A DNA stretch of 64,000 nt, taken from contig NZ_BAAAGF010000002.1 of the NCBI RefSeq assembly GCF_039524015.1, forward strand, positions 310,001-374,000, read 5' to 3'. This document shows, in pieces, positions 33,722-42,824 of the stretch. Position numbers and translations under genes: made by a program. The DNA is from Gaetbulibacter_B jejuensis. Lineage in GTDB: Bacteria > Bacteroidota > Bacteroidia > Flavobacteriales > Flavobacteriaceae. The notes below the pieces were generated by a model. The model worked only from the letters and a program-made list of their open reading frames with translations. It did no database searches and had not been told where the DNA came from. Every line of letters begins with the position of its first letter. Position 1 is the stretch's first letter.

Positions 33722-36031
33722 ATGAAAATTAAAACTACATTATTTCTATTAGTTGCTTTATTGTTGTCAACTAAAATGTCCTACTCACAAGTCGAACCTA
33801 TAGGGTCATCAAATTATGGACGTATCTTTAACATTACTTACGATCCTAATATTGAAGATAGGTTGTATGCAATCTCATTATATAACCACATATTAGTGTC
33901 GAATAATAATGGAATAGACTGGGAGATATTATTTTCAATGTCTATACACGACGTCACTAAGTTTAAAGACTTAAAAATGACTAATAACAATACTGCATTA
34001 AGTTTTATTAAGTTCAATCAATCATCTTCAGATAACACCATCATTATTTATGACTTAGCAACAAATCAAGTTATAGAAGAGATAGAAATCCCTTATGCTT
34101 CAACCGATCGTTATGTTAAATCATATAGTATTTATGAAGGTGACTCAAATATAATCTTGATGAATACAAAATTAAATTTTGGAGACTTAGAAAATACCTA
34201 CTATACTACAGATGGAGGAGAAAATTGGGATTTAGTATATTCAAAAACAGATTATGATGGAGTCTCAATAAATAATGTAGCTATAAACCCTATTAACCCT
34301 AATAATTTAATTTTAACAAGAGGTTTAGGTCCAACAGATGTTGATGGAGGCCTGTTTGTTTCTAATGATGCAGGCCAAACATGGATAAATAAGTTGCCTG
34401 GTGTTGTTTTGGCACCTATTGCTTTTGATCCTTTTAATGCAAATGAAGTGCTAGTTGGTACAGGTATTAGTTTTGGAGATACAGTTGAAAATTTATATCG
34501 ATCTACTGATCAAGGAGACACTTGGAATGTAGTAGCATTACCTTGGACAGATGAACAGTTAAATGATATTATAGTTATCGCTTACAACCCAAATGTAGAG
34601 GACAAGATTGTTATTTTAGAAGAGAATGAAATAGTTATTTCAAATGATGGAGGAGTAACATGGGAAAACCATGTTCACAGTTCAGACGACGTTCATGGGT
34701 ATTACTATGGAACAGACCTATCCTTTAATCCATTTAATGAAAATGAAGTGTTTATTAATAGTGATTACCACCCGCAATTTTCAACTGATGGAGGAGTAAC
34801 ATTGAACTGGTCAAAGAACAATTTTTTCCTTTCAACTGGATCTATGGGGCTTTTTTTGAATGGAAATGAACATTTATACTATGGTGTACAGCATGGTTAT
34901 ATTCATAGAGATTTAACTGATGGACTTGAAGATAGTTTTGATATTCTTCCAATAGATTGGTATAATCAAAATGATGCGCCAACTTTATATGTTGATGACT
35001 TTGTTGAAGGTAGAGTTTATACTTTTAGCGGAGGATGGTTTGGGTCAGACTTAGAAGTAAGTAATGATCATGGTCAAACTAAACATCAAATTTTAAACAC
35101 TTTTATGAATTATTTTGATGCTGTAAAAGCTAACCCATTTAATAATAATGTGGTTTGGATTTCACTCTCAAATACCTCTGGATACTCAGAGCTTATTAGT
35201 GCAAATATTGGTGACTTAACAAATGTACAGGTTGAGAATATAACTTTACCAGATAATGGTTTTATTAGAGGGATACAATTTGACCCTCAAAACGAAGGTC
35301 ATGTATTAATTACTATAGGCACTAGAGTTTACCGAACGGAAGATTATGGAAATACATGGATATTATCTAATGCTGGGTTGGAGCAATTAATACCTGGTTA
35401 TGATTTAATATTGAATGTTGATAGTAATCCATTTAATTCTCAGCATTTAGCAGTTGCAACTAATAAAGGAATATTTAGTTCTGTTGATGGAGGTAGTACG
35501 TGGAATCAAATTTATACAGAGTTGGTTCATCAGGTTTTTTATTCTAATAGTTCAGAAGGGTATATGGTTGGAACAATTCATTCTTCTGGAGTTTCTGATT
35601 ATGCTATTGTTTTCACAACTGATGGAGGTCAAAACTGGACTCGTATTGAAAATGAAGAGTTATCTTCGGTTGGTTCTACCTCATCTAAAGTTAAATTCAA
35701 TGGTTCAAGCAATGCCGAAATTTATATTTCAACAATTGATTTAGGTTTAGTGAAATACGTACTAGATTTTCAGGCTTTAGGAATTAATGAACCAGAAATT
35801 GATGATAATATTATCAAGGTGTTTCCTAATCCAGTAAGTGATACATTAACAATTAATTCATCCAATTCAGAAGTTGAGTCATTTTCTCTTTTTGATATAA
35901 CTGGTAAGTTGATTGTTGAAACTTTTGGACAAAATAAAATCGATGTCTCTAATTTACCTCAAGGTGTTTATTTACTTAAAGTTAATGTTAACTCAGGTAA
36001 ATCTTTTTCTAAAAAAATTATAAAAATGTAA
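33722..36031 (+). CDS. Secreted BNR/sortilin-like beta-propeller with T9SS sorting domain
   Basis: A 769-residue protein with a signal peptide ending SYSQ near residue 23. It has many Asp-box/BNR units of the sialidase and sortilin type: TTDGGENW, SNDAGQTW, STDQGDTW, SNDGGVTW, TEDYGNTW, SVDGGSTW and TTDGGQNW. These form one or two beta-propellers. A type A T9SS sorting domain ends it (VFPNPVSDTL...SKKIIKM). Such proteins are exported across the outer membrane and often attached to the surface. The ligand is unknown. It is likely controlled by the TPR/LuxR regulator encoded just upstream. Confidence 0.85.
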   Translation: MKIKTTLFLLVALLLSTKMSYSQVEPIGSSNYGRIFNITYDPNIEDRLYAISLYNHILVSNNNGIDWEILFSMSIHDVTKFKDLKMTNNNTALSFIKFNQSSSDNTIIIYDLATNQVIEEIEIPYASTDRYVKSYSIYEGDSNIILMNTKLNFGDLENTYYTTDGGENWDLVYSKTDYDGVSINNVAINPINPNNLILTRGLGPTDVDGGLFVSNDAGQTWINKLPGVVLAPIAFDPFNANEVLVGTGISFGDTVENLYRSTDQGDTWNVVALPWTDEQLNDIIVIAYNPNVEDKIVILEENEIVISNDGGVTWENHVHSSDDVHGYYYGTDLSFNPFNENEVFINSDYHPQFSTDGGVTLNWSKNNFFLSTGSMGLFLNGNEHLYYGVQHGYIHRDLTDGLEDSFDILPIDWYNQNDAPTLYVDDFVEGRVYTFSGGWFGSDLEVSNDHGQTKHQILNTFMNYFDAVKANPFNNNVVWISLSNTSGYSELISANIGDLTNVQVENITLPDNGFIRGIQFDPQNEGHVLITIGTRVYRTEDYGNTWILSNAGLEQLIPGYDLILNVDSNPFNSQHLAVATNKGIFSSVDGGSTWNQIYTELVHQVFYSNSSEGYMVGTIHSSGVSDYAIVFTTDGGQNWTRIENEELSSVGSTSSKVKFNGSSNAEIYISTIDLGLVKYVLDFQALGINEPEIDDNIIKVFPNPVSDTLTINSSNSEVESFSLFDITGKLIVETFGQNKIDVSNLPQGVYLLKVNVNSGKSFSKKIIKM

Positions 36032-36090
36032 AAGAGAATCGTAAGGTTTATAGTAATAAGAATCCCTTTAATTAATAGCTATATATTTAG

Positions 36091-36126
36091 AGAAGTCAGA
36101 TGTTATTTATCTGGCTTCTTGTTTTT
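36091..36126. terminator. Intrinsic terminator between convergent genes
   Basis: AGAAGTCAGAT (36091-36101) pairs with ATCTGGCTTCT (36109-36119), with one G-T pair and a short loop, followed by TGTTTTT. It lies about 60 bp after the propeller gene stop and touches the end of the convergent pseudogene. Confidence 0.7.
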
Positions 36127-36839
36127 AAAATGCTACTTTTTTAAATAGATAACCGAAGAGCCAAACGTATGAATCTGGTAACCCTGCTTTTCGCATGTCT
36201 TCCTTAAAATCGTCAATTGAAATATGTACAAATTGAATTGATCTATTGGAGGTTTCAGTAATAATTTCAATAACTTCTTTAAACGTTCTTTTTTGCGGAC
36301 CAGTAACGGTTATGGTTTGTCCATTGTACGCATCATCGATGATGACTTTTGAAACGACATCAGTAATGTCACCTACATCTACAAATGGAATTTTTGCTGC
36401 TAGCATAGGTAATGCCAGAACGTCATCTAAAATAAAATCTAAAAATACACCATCACTAAAATTTTGGTTAGGCTAGGAGGCTCTAACCAAAGTGTAGTTT
36501 AAACCTGAATTAGCAAAGGTGTCTTCACAAGCTTCGGCTTAAGCCTCCCCTTTTCCTGAAAGCAATACTACTTTTTCTAAGCCAGCTTTAATGCTTTTTC
36601 GGTTAGCGTTGTTATTACATCTCTAGATTAAGGAATAGACAAATCAGTATAATAGACTATGTAAGCTCTGTCCATATCTTTCAGAACTGCATCATAGCTT
36701 TCTGAGTTTTCCCAATCAAAAGCTGGATTTGTTTTTCTACTCACAACTCATACGTTATGTCTAGATTGTGTTAAATTTTTTACAACTTTGTGTTCGATTT
36801 TTCTAGGCATTCGATAACTAAAATGTTTTTTGATTTCAT
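36125..36839 (-). pseudogene. Decayed NmrA-family NAD(P)-binding protein
   Basis: It is recognised by comparison with the intact gene at 43.77-44.61 kb. The start MKSKNILVI is kept, but the GATGKTG nucleotide-binding loop is destroyed. Further pieces are SRKTNPAFDWENSESYDAVL, DRAYIVYYTDLSIP and, in a 93-codon open stretch, IPFVDVGDITDVVSKV...VTGPQKRTFKEVIE. Several stops and frame changes interrupt it. The C-terminus stops at YLFKKVAF, about 40 residues before the paralogue ends. It cannot be functional as a whole. Confidence 0.75.
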
Positions 36840-36948
36840 TTAATTTAAAGAATTCATTTAGAACAATACGTCTGTTCTTCTGCAATTTCCAATTTAACTC
36901 AATTTAAAATTACTTTCAATAGTCTTCTTTTAAACTAATATTCCGCAT

Positions 36949-37530
36949 TTAAGGCTGTACTTGTTTCATATTCCATATGCCTTTTTTTAATTCGAAAAGT
37001 TTTCTGTCGTGAAAGCGAGTTGACTTAAATTCTAAAAATTCAATTCTTATTGGTTCTATGAAGTAACCACCCCAGTTTTCAGGTCTCGATAAAGCATGGT
37101 TTTTATTAATGTTTTCCATTTCTTGATATGCTTTGTGTAACATGTTAATATCGGTGATTTCTTCCCCTTGATTACTTACCATGGAGACGATTTGACTTTC
37201 TCTATTACGTTCTGCAAAGTATTTGTCAGCCAATTTTTCAGTTATTTTTGTCGCTTTTCCTTGAATTCTTATTTGTCTCTCTGTCTCTGTCCACCAAAAG
37301 GTTAATGCTACATGATTATTCCTACTTATCTCAATCCCCTTTTTAGAATTTAATGGGCCAGTTATAATAAAAGAATCATTTACTATTTCTTTGAAGGATA
37401 CAAATCTTGCATTTGGAAAGTTATCGCTCCCATTAGTTGATAAACAAACAGCTGACGGAATTCGAGCCCTAGTCAAATGAAGTTCTTCGCTAAACCATTT
37501 CTTAAAAATTTCTATTGGTGAATTTTCCAT
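36949..37530 (-). CDS. pdxH: Pyridoxamine 5'-phosphate oxidase-like protein
   Basis: A 193-residue flavin-dependent oxidase of the PdxH group: FMN-binding PNARFVSFKEI, LNSKKGIEI, ALTFWW and RQIRIQGKA, the SQIVSMVSNQG region, and the C-terminal RPENWGGYFIEP. PdxH oxidises pyridoxamine or pyridoxine phosphate to pyridoxal phosphate, using oxygen. The end (STRFHDRKLFE...GIWNMKQVQP) departs from the usual RLHDR and arginine-proline ending, so a PdxH-like side family is possible. It overlaps the upstream acetyltransferase gene by 19 bp. Confidence 0.75.
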   Translation of the reverse strand: MENSPIEIFKKWFSEELHLTRARIPSAVCLSTNGSDNFPNARFVSFKEIVNDSFIITGPLNSKKGIEISRNNHVALTFWWTETERQIRIQGKATKITEKLADKYFAERNRESQIVSMVSNQGEEITDINMLHKAYQEMENINKNHALSRPENWGGYFIEPIRIEFLEFKSTRFHDRKLFELKKGIWNMKQVQP

Positions 37531-37925
37531 TCTGCTCTTTCAATAATAAAACTACTTTTTTGTTTTTTAAATCCAACTTTTGGGTAATATTCCAATGCTG
37601 TAGGAACAGATAGGAGTAATATCATTGACTGTTCGCTAACTTTTGATTTTGTTAAGTTTATAAGTTTTCTTCCAATACCTCTTTTTTTGTAATCATTTCT
37701 AACCGCTAGATCAGAAAGATAACAAGACCAAACCCAATCTGTAATGGATCGAGAAATACCAACTAGCAAGTTATTGTCCCAAGCAGTTACAATAAGATTT
37801 GAATTTTCAAACATCTTCTGTATCCTTTCCTTATCATAAGTTGGCCGAGGTAGGCCTGTGTTGTCATATAGCTCAATTATCTGCTCGGTGGTTGGTCTTT
37901 TTTCGTAACTGTATTCTATGTTCAT
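37512..37925 (-). CDS. GNAT-family N-acetyltransferase
   Basis: A 137-residue protein. The acetyl-CoA-binding motif is VRNDYKKRGIGRKLINL (Q/RxxGxG/A pattern), with a preceding beta strand containing WSCYLSDLAV, and PTALEYYPKVGFKK at the end. The family transfers acetyl groups to amines; the substrate is unknown. It is co-transcribed with, and overlaps, the PdxH-like gene. Confidence 0.85.
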   Translation of the reverse strand: MNIEYSYEKRPTTEQIIELYDNTGLPRPTYDKERIQKMFENSNLIVTAWDNNLLVGISRSITDWVWSCYLSDLAVRNDYKKRGIGRKLINLTKSKVSEQSMILLLSVPTALEYYPKVGFKKQKSSFIIERAEWKIHQ

Positions 37926-38106
37926 TTCTTATGAGGTATATAAAGGGTTATTTAATATATATGAAAATAGTAAAGGGAATAATTACAAACCTATTTATTT
38001 GAAAATTCAATGAATTGTTTTTCTAATGGTTGCATATTTTTTAGAAATTTAATTAACAGTGTTGAGGTTTGTTCTAGTACTTTTTTTCGCAAACAGTTCA
38101 TTAAAA

Positions 38107-39177
38107 TTAATCTAATTTACTAATTAATCCCCAGCCATTAGCTTTATCAATAACCACAAATTGAATCAGGTTTTTGCCTGTTTTAAGTGGTAGATATAAG
38201 CTATTGGTTTCTACATTTAAATGCCCCATAAATTGAACGCCTTTAGAACGAAAAGCGTTGTTCCCTTTAAAAATTGGGTGTCCGTTGAGGTATACAATTA
38301 CTTTGTCACTATAATCAAAATAAAGACGTTTGGTTTGCTTTTTACTAGCTTCGATTGTAGTTGATGCTATGGTATACATCTCGTCGTTTTTTTCAAAGTT
38401 CCCGCTAGAACTTTTATCTAAATATTTAGAAATAGCCAGCAATCCAGATTCATCTGTAGTTACAGTCAAAGTTTTTTTGAATAGTTTGTCTTTGAGTTTA
38501 AAACCTGCTTCATTGTAAAGTCTCGCAGGAGTAATTTTCCAATTTGTAATAAATGAAGTATTTAAAAGTTTCGCGTTATTGGGCTTGATATTATGGTTTT
38601 TAGTATCTGGAGTGTACCTGAAGTTGGTAAATCGATTTGGAAAAAGAGAAAATAGTCCAATAGATCCTTCGTAGAAATCGGTTTTCATGTTTTCTACGGT
38701 TAGTACTTTTTCATTATTTACAAAAACCGTTAATTCTCTGTTTTTTATTTCTAGGCGCAAGGTATTCCATCCTTTCTGCTTGAATGTAAACTGCGCTTGA
38801 TGCTCTCGGTACAATTGCCATGTGAGTTCATTATTGAAAGTAGGCGAGTACTGAACCGCATCAACTTGATTGGATTTATGCAACCGCATATAAACCTCTT
38901 CCATGGTTTGATTTTGTTTCCTAAAAAAGATTCCTGCGAAGCTGCGCTTGGTGTTTGCGTATACATCTACTTGTATAGTGCCGTTAATAAATGTTACGTT
39001 TTTTAAGGTTGCTTTACCATCGAGTAGAAGCGTTTGTTTTCCTTCAAAAGTTTCAAATTTAGCGTTTTTTGGTGTTTCCCAGTTGGAAGGTTTCATTTCT
39101 GCATCAATAGCAGGTTGCGAAAAACCAATATGGAGTCCTAAGAGTAATGAAAATAGGATGTTATAAAATGTTGTCAT
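38107..39177 (-). CDS. Secreted DUF1080/LamG-like protein
   Basis: A 356-residue protein with a signal peptide (about residues 1-20). A concanavalin-like jelly-roll domain at about 25-190 resembles DUF1080/LamG: GTIQVDVYANTKRSFAGIFFR, GWNTLRLEIKNRELTVFVNN and EGSIGLFSLFPNRFTNFRY. The C-terminal 140 residues (LYFDYSDKVIVYLNGHPIF) look like a galactose-binding-type beta-sandwich. It is probably periplasmic and glycan-related. It lies 45 bp downstream of the AraC-type regulator gene on the same strand, so the two may form a unit. Confidence 0.7.
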   Translation of the reverse strand: MTTFYNILFSLLLGLHIGFSQPAIDAEMKPSNWETPKNAKFETFEGKQTLLLDGKATLKNVTFINGTIQVDVYANTKRSFAGIFFRKQNQTMEEVYMRLHKSNQVDAVQYSPTFNNELTWQLYREHQAQFTFKQKGWNTLRLEIKNRELTVFVNNEKVLTVENMKTDFYEGSIGLFSLFPNRFTNFRYTPDTKNHNIKPNNAKLLNTSFITNWKITPARLYNEAGFKLKDKLFKKTLTVTTDESGLLAISKYLDKSSSGNFEKNDEMYTIASTTIEASKKQTKRLYFDYSDKVIVYLNGHPIFKGNNAFRSKGVQFMGHLNVETNSLYLPLKTGKNLIQFVVIDKANGWGLISKLD

Positions 39178-39222
39178 AATGCTCGTTTTTTGATTGAAAT
39201 ATTGATGTTAAAGTCTTTTTTG

Positions 39223-40107
39223 TCAAGAAAAAGTAGCACTGTCAAAATCGATGCGCTCTCTAAAGAGTTGAGGTGATAGGTCTACGTGCTTTTTAAAGAA
39301 TCGGCTAAAATAATATTCATCATTATAGCCTAATTCAAAGGCTATTTCTTTTACGGTTTTGTTTGTTAAATACAGTTCTCTCTTAGCTTCAATAACAATG
39401 CGTTCGGCGATTAACTCGGTTAGCGTTTTATTGAAATGAGATTTTGTTAATTTGGTTAGTGCTTTTGGGGTTATAGCTAGCATGTTAGCATAATCGCTAG
39501 CGGTGTGTTTGGTTTTGTAATGTGTTTCTATAAAGTTTTTTAAATTTTGTAAAATAAACGGTTCATCATGTTTATTAGTCTCAACGTTTTCTGCGTCTTG
39601 TTGTTCTGTTTTTAATCGAGATGCGGTTATCAATATAATTTTTAAATACGATACTAAAAGTTCATATTGTGCTAACGCAGGATTTTGCATTTCTAATTTT
39701 AATTGCTCAATTAGCATGTTAAAATTTATCTCGGTTTTACTATCTATTTTTATTGATGGAGAATTGTAAATATTATTAAACAATACACCATTACAAGCCA
39801 CTTCTTTATGGTGTTTATGTATGCAAAAAAAATCTGGATGAAAATAAAGTGCTACACCACTCAAATGTTTTTCAGCTTTAAATTGAAAAGGTTGGTAAAG
39901 CGAAAAGGAATATAAACTGTTTGCGTTTATGGTATAGTCTGAAAAATCTGCGTGCACATTACCTGCTCCTTCTTTTATCCAAATGACAGCATAGTGGTTT
40001 AACCGTTGTATCGTATCAAAAGGGTTTTCATTTTCAAAAAACTGAAGTTTAAATGCGAGATTACCGGTTTGCGGGTTTATAAGTGTAAAACAGTTGTTTT
40101 CTTCCAT
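39223..40107 (-). CDS. AraC-family transcriptional regulator
   Basis: A 294-residue protein. The N-terminal cupin-like sensing domain (about 10-130) contains HYAVIWIKEGAGNVHADFSDY. The C-terminal double helix-turn-helix (about 195-290) contains HTASDYANMLAITPKALTKL and VKEIAFELGYNDEYYFSRFF, ending in the typical SPQLFRERI. It binds DNA and probably controls the downstream secreted protein or the divergent neighbourhood. Confidence 0.88.
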   Translation of the reverse strand: MEENNCFTLINPQTGNLAFKLQFFENENPFDTIQRLNHYAVIWIKEGAGNVHADFSDYTINANSLYSFSLYQPFQFKAEKHLSGVALYFHPDFFCIHKHHKEVACNGVLFNNIYNSPSIKIDSKTEINFNMLIEQLKLEMQNPALAQYELLVSYLKIILITASRLKTEQQDAENVETNKHDEPFILQNLKNFIETHYKTKHTASDYANMLAITPKALTKLTKSHFNKTLTELIAERIVIEAKRELYLTNKTVKEIAFELGYNDEYYFSRFFKKHVDLSPQLFRERIDFDSATFS

Positions 40108-40172
40108 GTTTACGTATTTAAAATTGATGAATGTCTGTTTTTAAAACAATGCACATAAATTATTTTGAAGCT

Positions 40173-41201
40173 TTACTTGATACTTAAAATAATTCTATCC
40201 ACTATGTTTTTAGCCGTTGTGATATTAGATAAATCTGTATACAGTTTCCCATTTTTTCCAGAATGATGACCATGACCTACTAACGTCATGAAATGGTACG
40301 GTTTAGTTTTGATATCTCCATCATTAACATGGCTTGCGTATATCAAGGAAGGCTGACCTACTTGTCCTGTTCCTGAATAGATTTTATCCTCTGGGAACCT
40401 GTCTTCAGAATAATATGTATTCCAGTCGTACGATTGGTTGACTTCTAACATTACTTTGTAATTATTTATCTTATCCAACTTACTATTTAGTTGAATTATA
40501 AAATTACCAGTTGGGGTGGCGCCAGAAACAGCATCAATGTCTTGAGCGTTGTTAAGCGGTACATACAAACCATCAGCAGCTTTTATGCCTCTTTTATGAG
40601 ACCAATATGGCAGTGCTTCTGGGCGTCGTTTTATGGCTGCTTCCCAAGTTCCGTTTACTTTACTTCCGTAGTCATAAGAACTAGAGGAAATCACTCTAGA
40701 AATATAAAGGGTCTCCAAATAATTACCTATACTATCTTCTAACCAAATGGCAAATAAAGGATATTGAAAAGCATCTCCTTTTTTTAATTCTATTTCAAAC
40801 TGCAAACCGTTTTGTTCATTATTAAGGTTTATAATTTGATAATCTAATTGATTTTCAACTTTTCCCAATTGCTTATTTCTCAATTCATTTCCAAAATTAT
40901 ATACCTCATTAAAGATAGGTAAATTCAAACATAAGGCGGTTACAATAACCGTTGTTATAATCACAATTAAAGGACTTTGAAGCTTCTGTAAACTAGATTT
41001 TCTTTTTCCAGAAAGATAATTGTATAATGGTTTTTTGTTGTTTATAATATGAAAAACCATAGCAAAAATGAATAAGAATCCAAAAACGGTATGTACTGAC
41101 GCTACTATTTTGCTAAAGGGTTTAAAATACATGAGTAACCCAGAAGCTAATAATACAAGTAGTGTAAATACTAATATGTTTCCTAAAAGTCTTCTGTCCA
41201 T
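40173..41201 (-). CDS. Membrane protein with heme-type N-terminal helices
   Basis: The ATG giving MDRRLLGNILVF is chosen over a TTG seven codons upstream. The 342-residue protein has three membrane spans (about 5-26, 32-52 and 75-95). The second carries VHTVFGFLFIFAMVFHIIN, where two His residues one helix apart could bind heme, as in DUF4405-type cytochrome b-like proteins. The large C-terminal part lies outside the membrane (QYPLFAIWLEDSIGNYLETL, then DAVSGATPTGNF). The DAVSGAT motif resembles the flavin-attachment SGAT of NqrC/RnfG-type domains, so covalent FMN is conceivable. The role is probably extracytoplasmic electron transfer; this is tentative. Confidence 0.6.
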   Translation of the reverse strand: MDRRLLGNILVFTLLVLLASGLLMYFKPFSKIVASVHTVFGFLFIFAMVFHIINNKKPLYNYLSGKRKSSLQKLQSPLIVIITTVIVTALCLNLPIFNEVYNFGNELRNKQLGKVENQLDYQIINLNNEQNGLQFEIELKKGDAFQYPLFAIWLEDSIGNYLETLYISRVISSSSYDYGSKVNGTWEAAIKRRPEALPYWSHKRGIKAADGLYVPLNNAQDIDAVSGATPTGNFIIQLNSKLDKINNYKVMLEVNQSYDWNTYYSEDRFPEDKIYSGTGQVGQPSLIYASHVNDGDIKTKPYHFMTLVGHGHHSGKNGKLYTDLSNITTAKNIVDRIILSIK

Positions 41202-41242
41202 AATAAGTTGTTTTGATAACAATTAGATTTTTTTAAATACAA

Positions 41243-41650
41243 TTATAAGATTCGGTCTTGTTCTTCAATTTCTAGGTCGTTAATACTAGCATATCTTTTT
41301 TGCATAAGTCCGTTTTCGTCAAATTCCCATAATTCATTTCCGTATGCGCGATACCATTGGTTATTTTCAGCTTGGAATTCATACTCAAACCTTACAGCAA
41401 TTCTATTGTTTCTAAAACCCCAAAGTTCTTTTTTGAGTTTGTAATTTTTTTCTTTGTTCCATTTGTTGGTTAAGAACTGCACAATTTCTTCACGTCCATT
41501 AATAAACTGGGTTCTGTTTCGCCACTCTGAATTTAGAGTATAGGCTAGGGCTACAGTTTCAGGATTTTTACTATTCCAAGCATCTTCTGCCATTTGCACT
41601 TTTTGTTTAGCAGTTTCTTCGTTAAAAGGTGGTAGCGGATATTTTTTCAT
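41243..41650 (-). CDS. DUF1348/SnoaL-like NTF2-fold protein
   Basis: A 135-residue single-domain protein. [54 protein letters not shown] and [12 protein letters not shown] are characteristic of the DUF1348 group of the NTF2/SnoaL fold. The biochemical role is not established for this group; a small-molecule pocket is expected. It runs in the same direction as the Cys-rich protein and carboxymuconolactone decarboxylase-like gene upstream. Confidence 0.85.
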   Translation of the reverse strand: MKKYPLPPFNEETAKQKVQMAEDAWNSKNPETVALAYTLNSEWRNRTQFINGREEIVQFLTNKWNKEKNYKLKKELWGFRNNRIAVRFEYEFQAENNQWYRAYGNELWEFDENGLMQKRYASINDLEIEEQDRIL

Positions 41651-41687
41651 GATGTTGTTTTTAGTTGTTATAAATCAAAATAGGATA

Positions 41688-41960
41688 TTAGCAATCGAAA
41701 CTTTCAAAGCACACGTTACAAACCTGCTTTTTTTCTTTGTGTTGTAACTGTATGTGTTTAAGATTACGCTCAACGTAGGCTGTAATCCAACCCTTTTTAC
41801 GCTCTAGGTTTTCTAATTTTTCAGCTTTTAAGGCTTTGAAAAAGTTTCCGCCATACTCTTGTCTTCCCCAACAATTGGGACAAAAACCTTCTGGAGTTTT
41901 ACCTATTTTTTCTTGTGGAGTCTTATTTAAAAAGCTCAAAATATTTTTTAGTGTATTCAT
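41688..41960 (-). CDS. Small zinc-ribbon-like protein
   Basis: A 90-residue protein with two Cys pairs: FCPNCWGRQEYGG near residue 27 and CNVCFESFDC at the C-terminus. They are separated by a helical Lys/Glu-rich segment, consistent with a bound zinc ion. The function is unknown. It lies 38 bp upstream of the DUF1348 gene and 66 bp after the AhpD-like gene, so it is probably in the same transcript. Confidence 0.7.
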   Translation of the reverse strand: MNTLKNILSFLNKTPQEKIGKTPEGFCPNCWGRQEYGGNFFKALKAEKLENLERKKGWITAYVERNLKHIQLQHKEKKQVCNVCFESFDC

Positions 41961-42025
41961 TGTAATTGCATTTTAAAAAGTTAAAAGAGGGAAGTCTGTT
42001 TGTTTTACAAACTTCCCATATTTGA

Positions 42026-42571
42026 TTAAATACTTTCGGCCACGGGAAAGTCAACAGGAACTTTGGTAAGGTTATGTAAATAATTCATGGCAGTTTTATC
42101 ACTTACTTGAAGAATTAGGTCAACCAAGTTTTCTTTAGTATAGCCTTGGTTAAAGAAATTTTGAACATTCTCATCATCAGCATTTCCTTTGTTTTTAGTA
42201 ATGTCTGCAGCTAGTTTTACTAGGGCATCTAATTTTGCGTTATCGCTTGTACCTTTTCTAATATCTAGCAATTGGGCATCTGTAAAGCCATTCATTTTTC
42301 CAATTACAGTATGTGCACTTAAACAATAAATACAGCCATTTACCTCGCTTACAATTAAGTTAATTGCTTCTTTCTCTTTATTAGAGAATGAGGTTTTAGC
42401 ATTTTGAAAATTTAAATATCTTCCCAGACCATGGTCAGAATAGGCCATAGTGGCATAAAGATTTGGTACAAAACCTAGGGCCTTGTTTAAATTATCAAAA
42501 ATTTCTTGATTACTTGTAGCTATTTCATCTCTTGAAGGAACTTTAAATTCTGAAACGGTTACATTTTCCAT
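42026..42571 (-). CDS. Carboxymuconolactone decarboxylase/AhpD-like peroxidase
   Basis: With the ATG that gives MENVTVSEFKVPSRDEI, the protein has 181 residues. The AhpD-type active site CIYCLSAHTVIGK is present (two Cys and one His), after KEAINLIVSEVNG. The family reduces peroxides, or acts as a disulphide carrier. A 38-bp operator-like site at 42637-42674 lies about 65 bp upstream, and an AraC regulator gene is divergent. Longer starts exist but would run into the operator. Confidence 0.85.
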   Translation of the reverse strand: MENVTVSEFKVPSRDEIATSNQEIFDNLNKALGFVPNLYATMAYSDHGLGRYLNFQNAKTSFSNKEKEAINLIVSEVNGCIYCLSAHTVIGKMNGFTDAQLLDIRKGTSDNAKLDALVKLAADITKNKGNADDENVQNFFNQGYTKENLVDLILQVSDKTAMNYLHNLTKVPVDFPVAESI

Positions 42572-42636
42572 TTTTTTTGTTTTTAAATTGTTTGTCATTA
42601 TTGACATTACAAAATTGAGAATAACACACAAGCCAT

Positions 42637-42674
42637 AAAATGGATGAATTACGTCTATGGATGGACAATTTTCC
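42637..42674 (-). promoter_or_regulatory. 38-bp operator, copy 1
   Basis: Read on the minus strand: GGAAAATTGTCCATCCATAG, then ACGT, five bases and ATCCATTTT. It matches a second copy at 44623-44660 at all but a few positions. The GTCCATC and ATCCAT half-sites lie about 21 bp apart in the same direction, the usual form of an AraC-family site. It lies between the AhpD-like gene and the divergent AraC regulator. Confidence 0.65.
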
Positions 42675-42824
42675 CTACGGTAAAAATCTATTCGAAAGTA
42701 TGTAGAAGATGTACTTGTAGTTTATTTAGAAAGGAGAATGATTTGTTTTAAAAGAAACACGCATTTCAAATAATTGTTTGAAGCATGCAATTACTTTTCG
42801 CTATTTTTTAACTTTACGGTATCG

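Noticed and set aside
35454..35744. 96-codon frame inside the propeller gene
   Set aside because: It is a shadow in another frame of a clearly real gene with BNR repeats.
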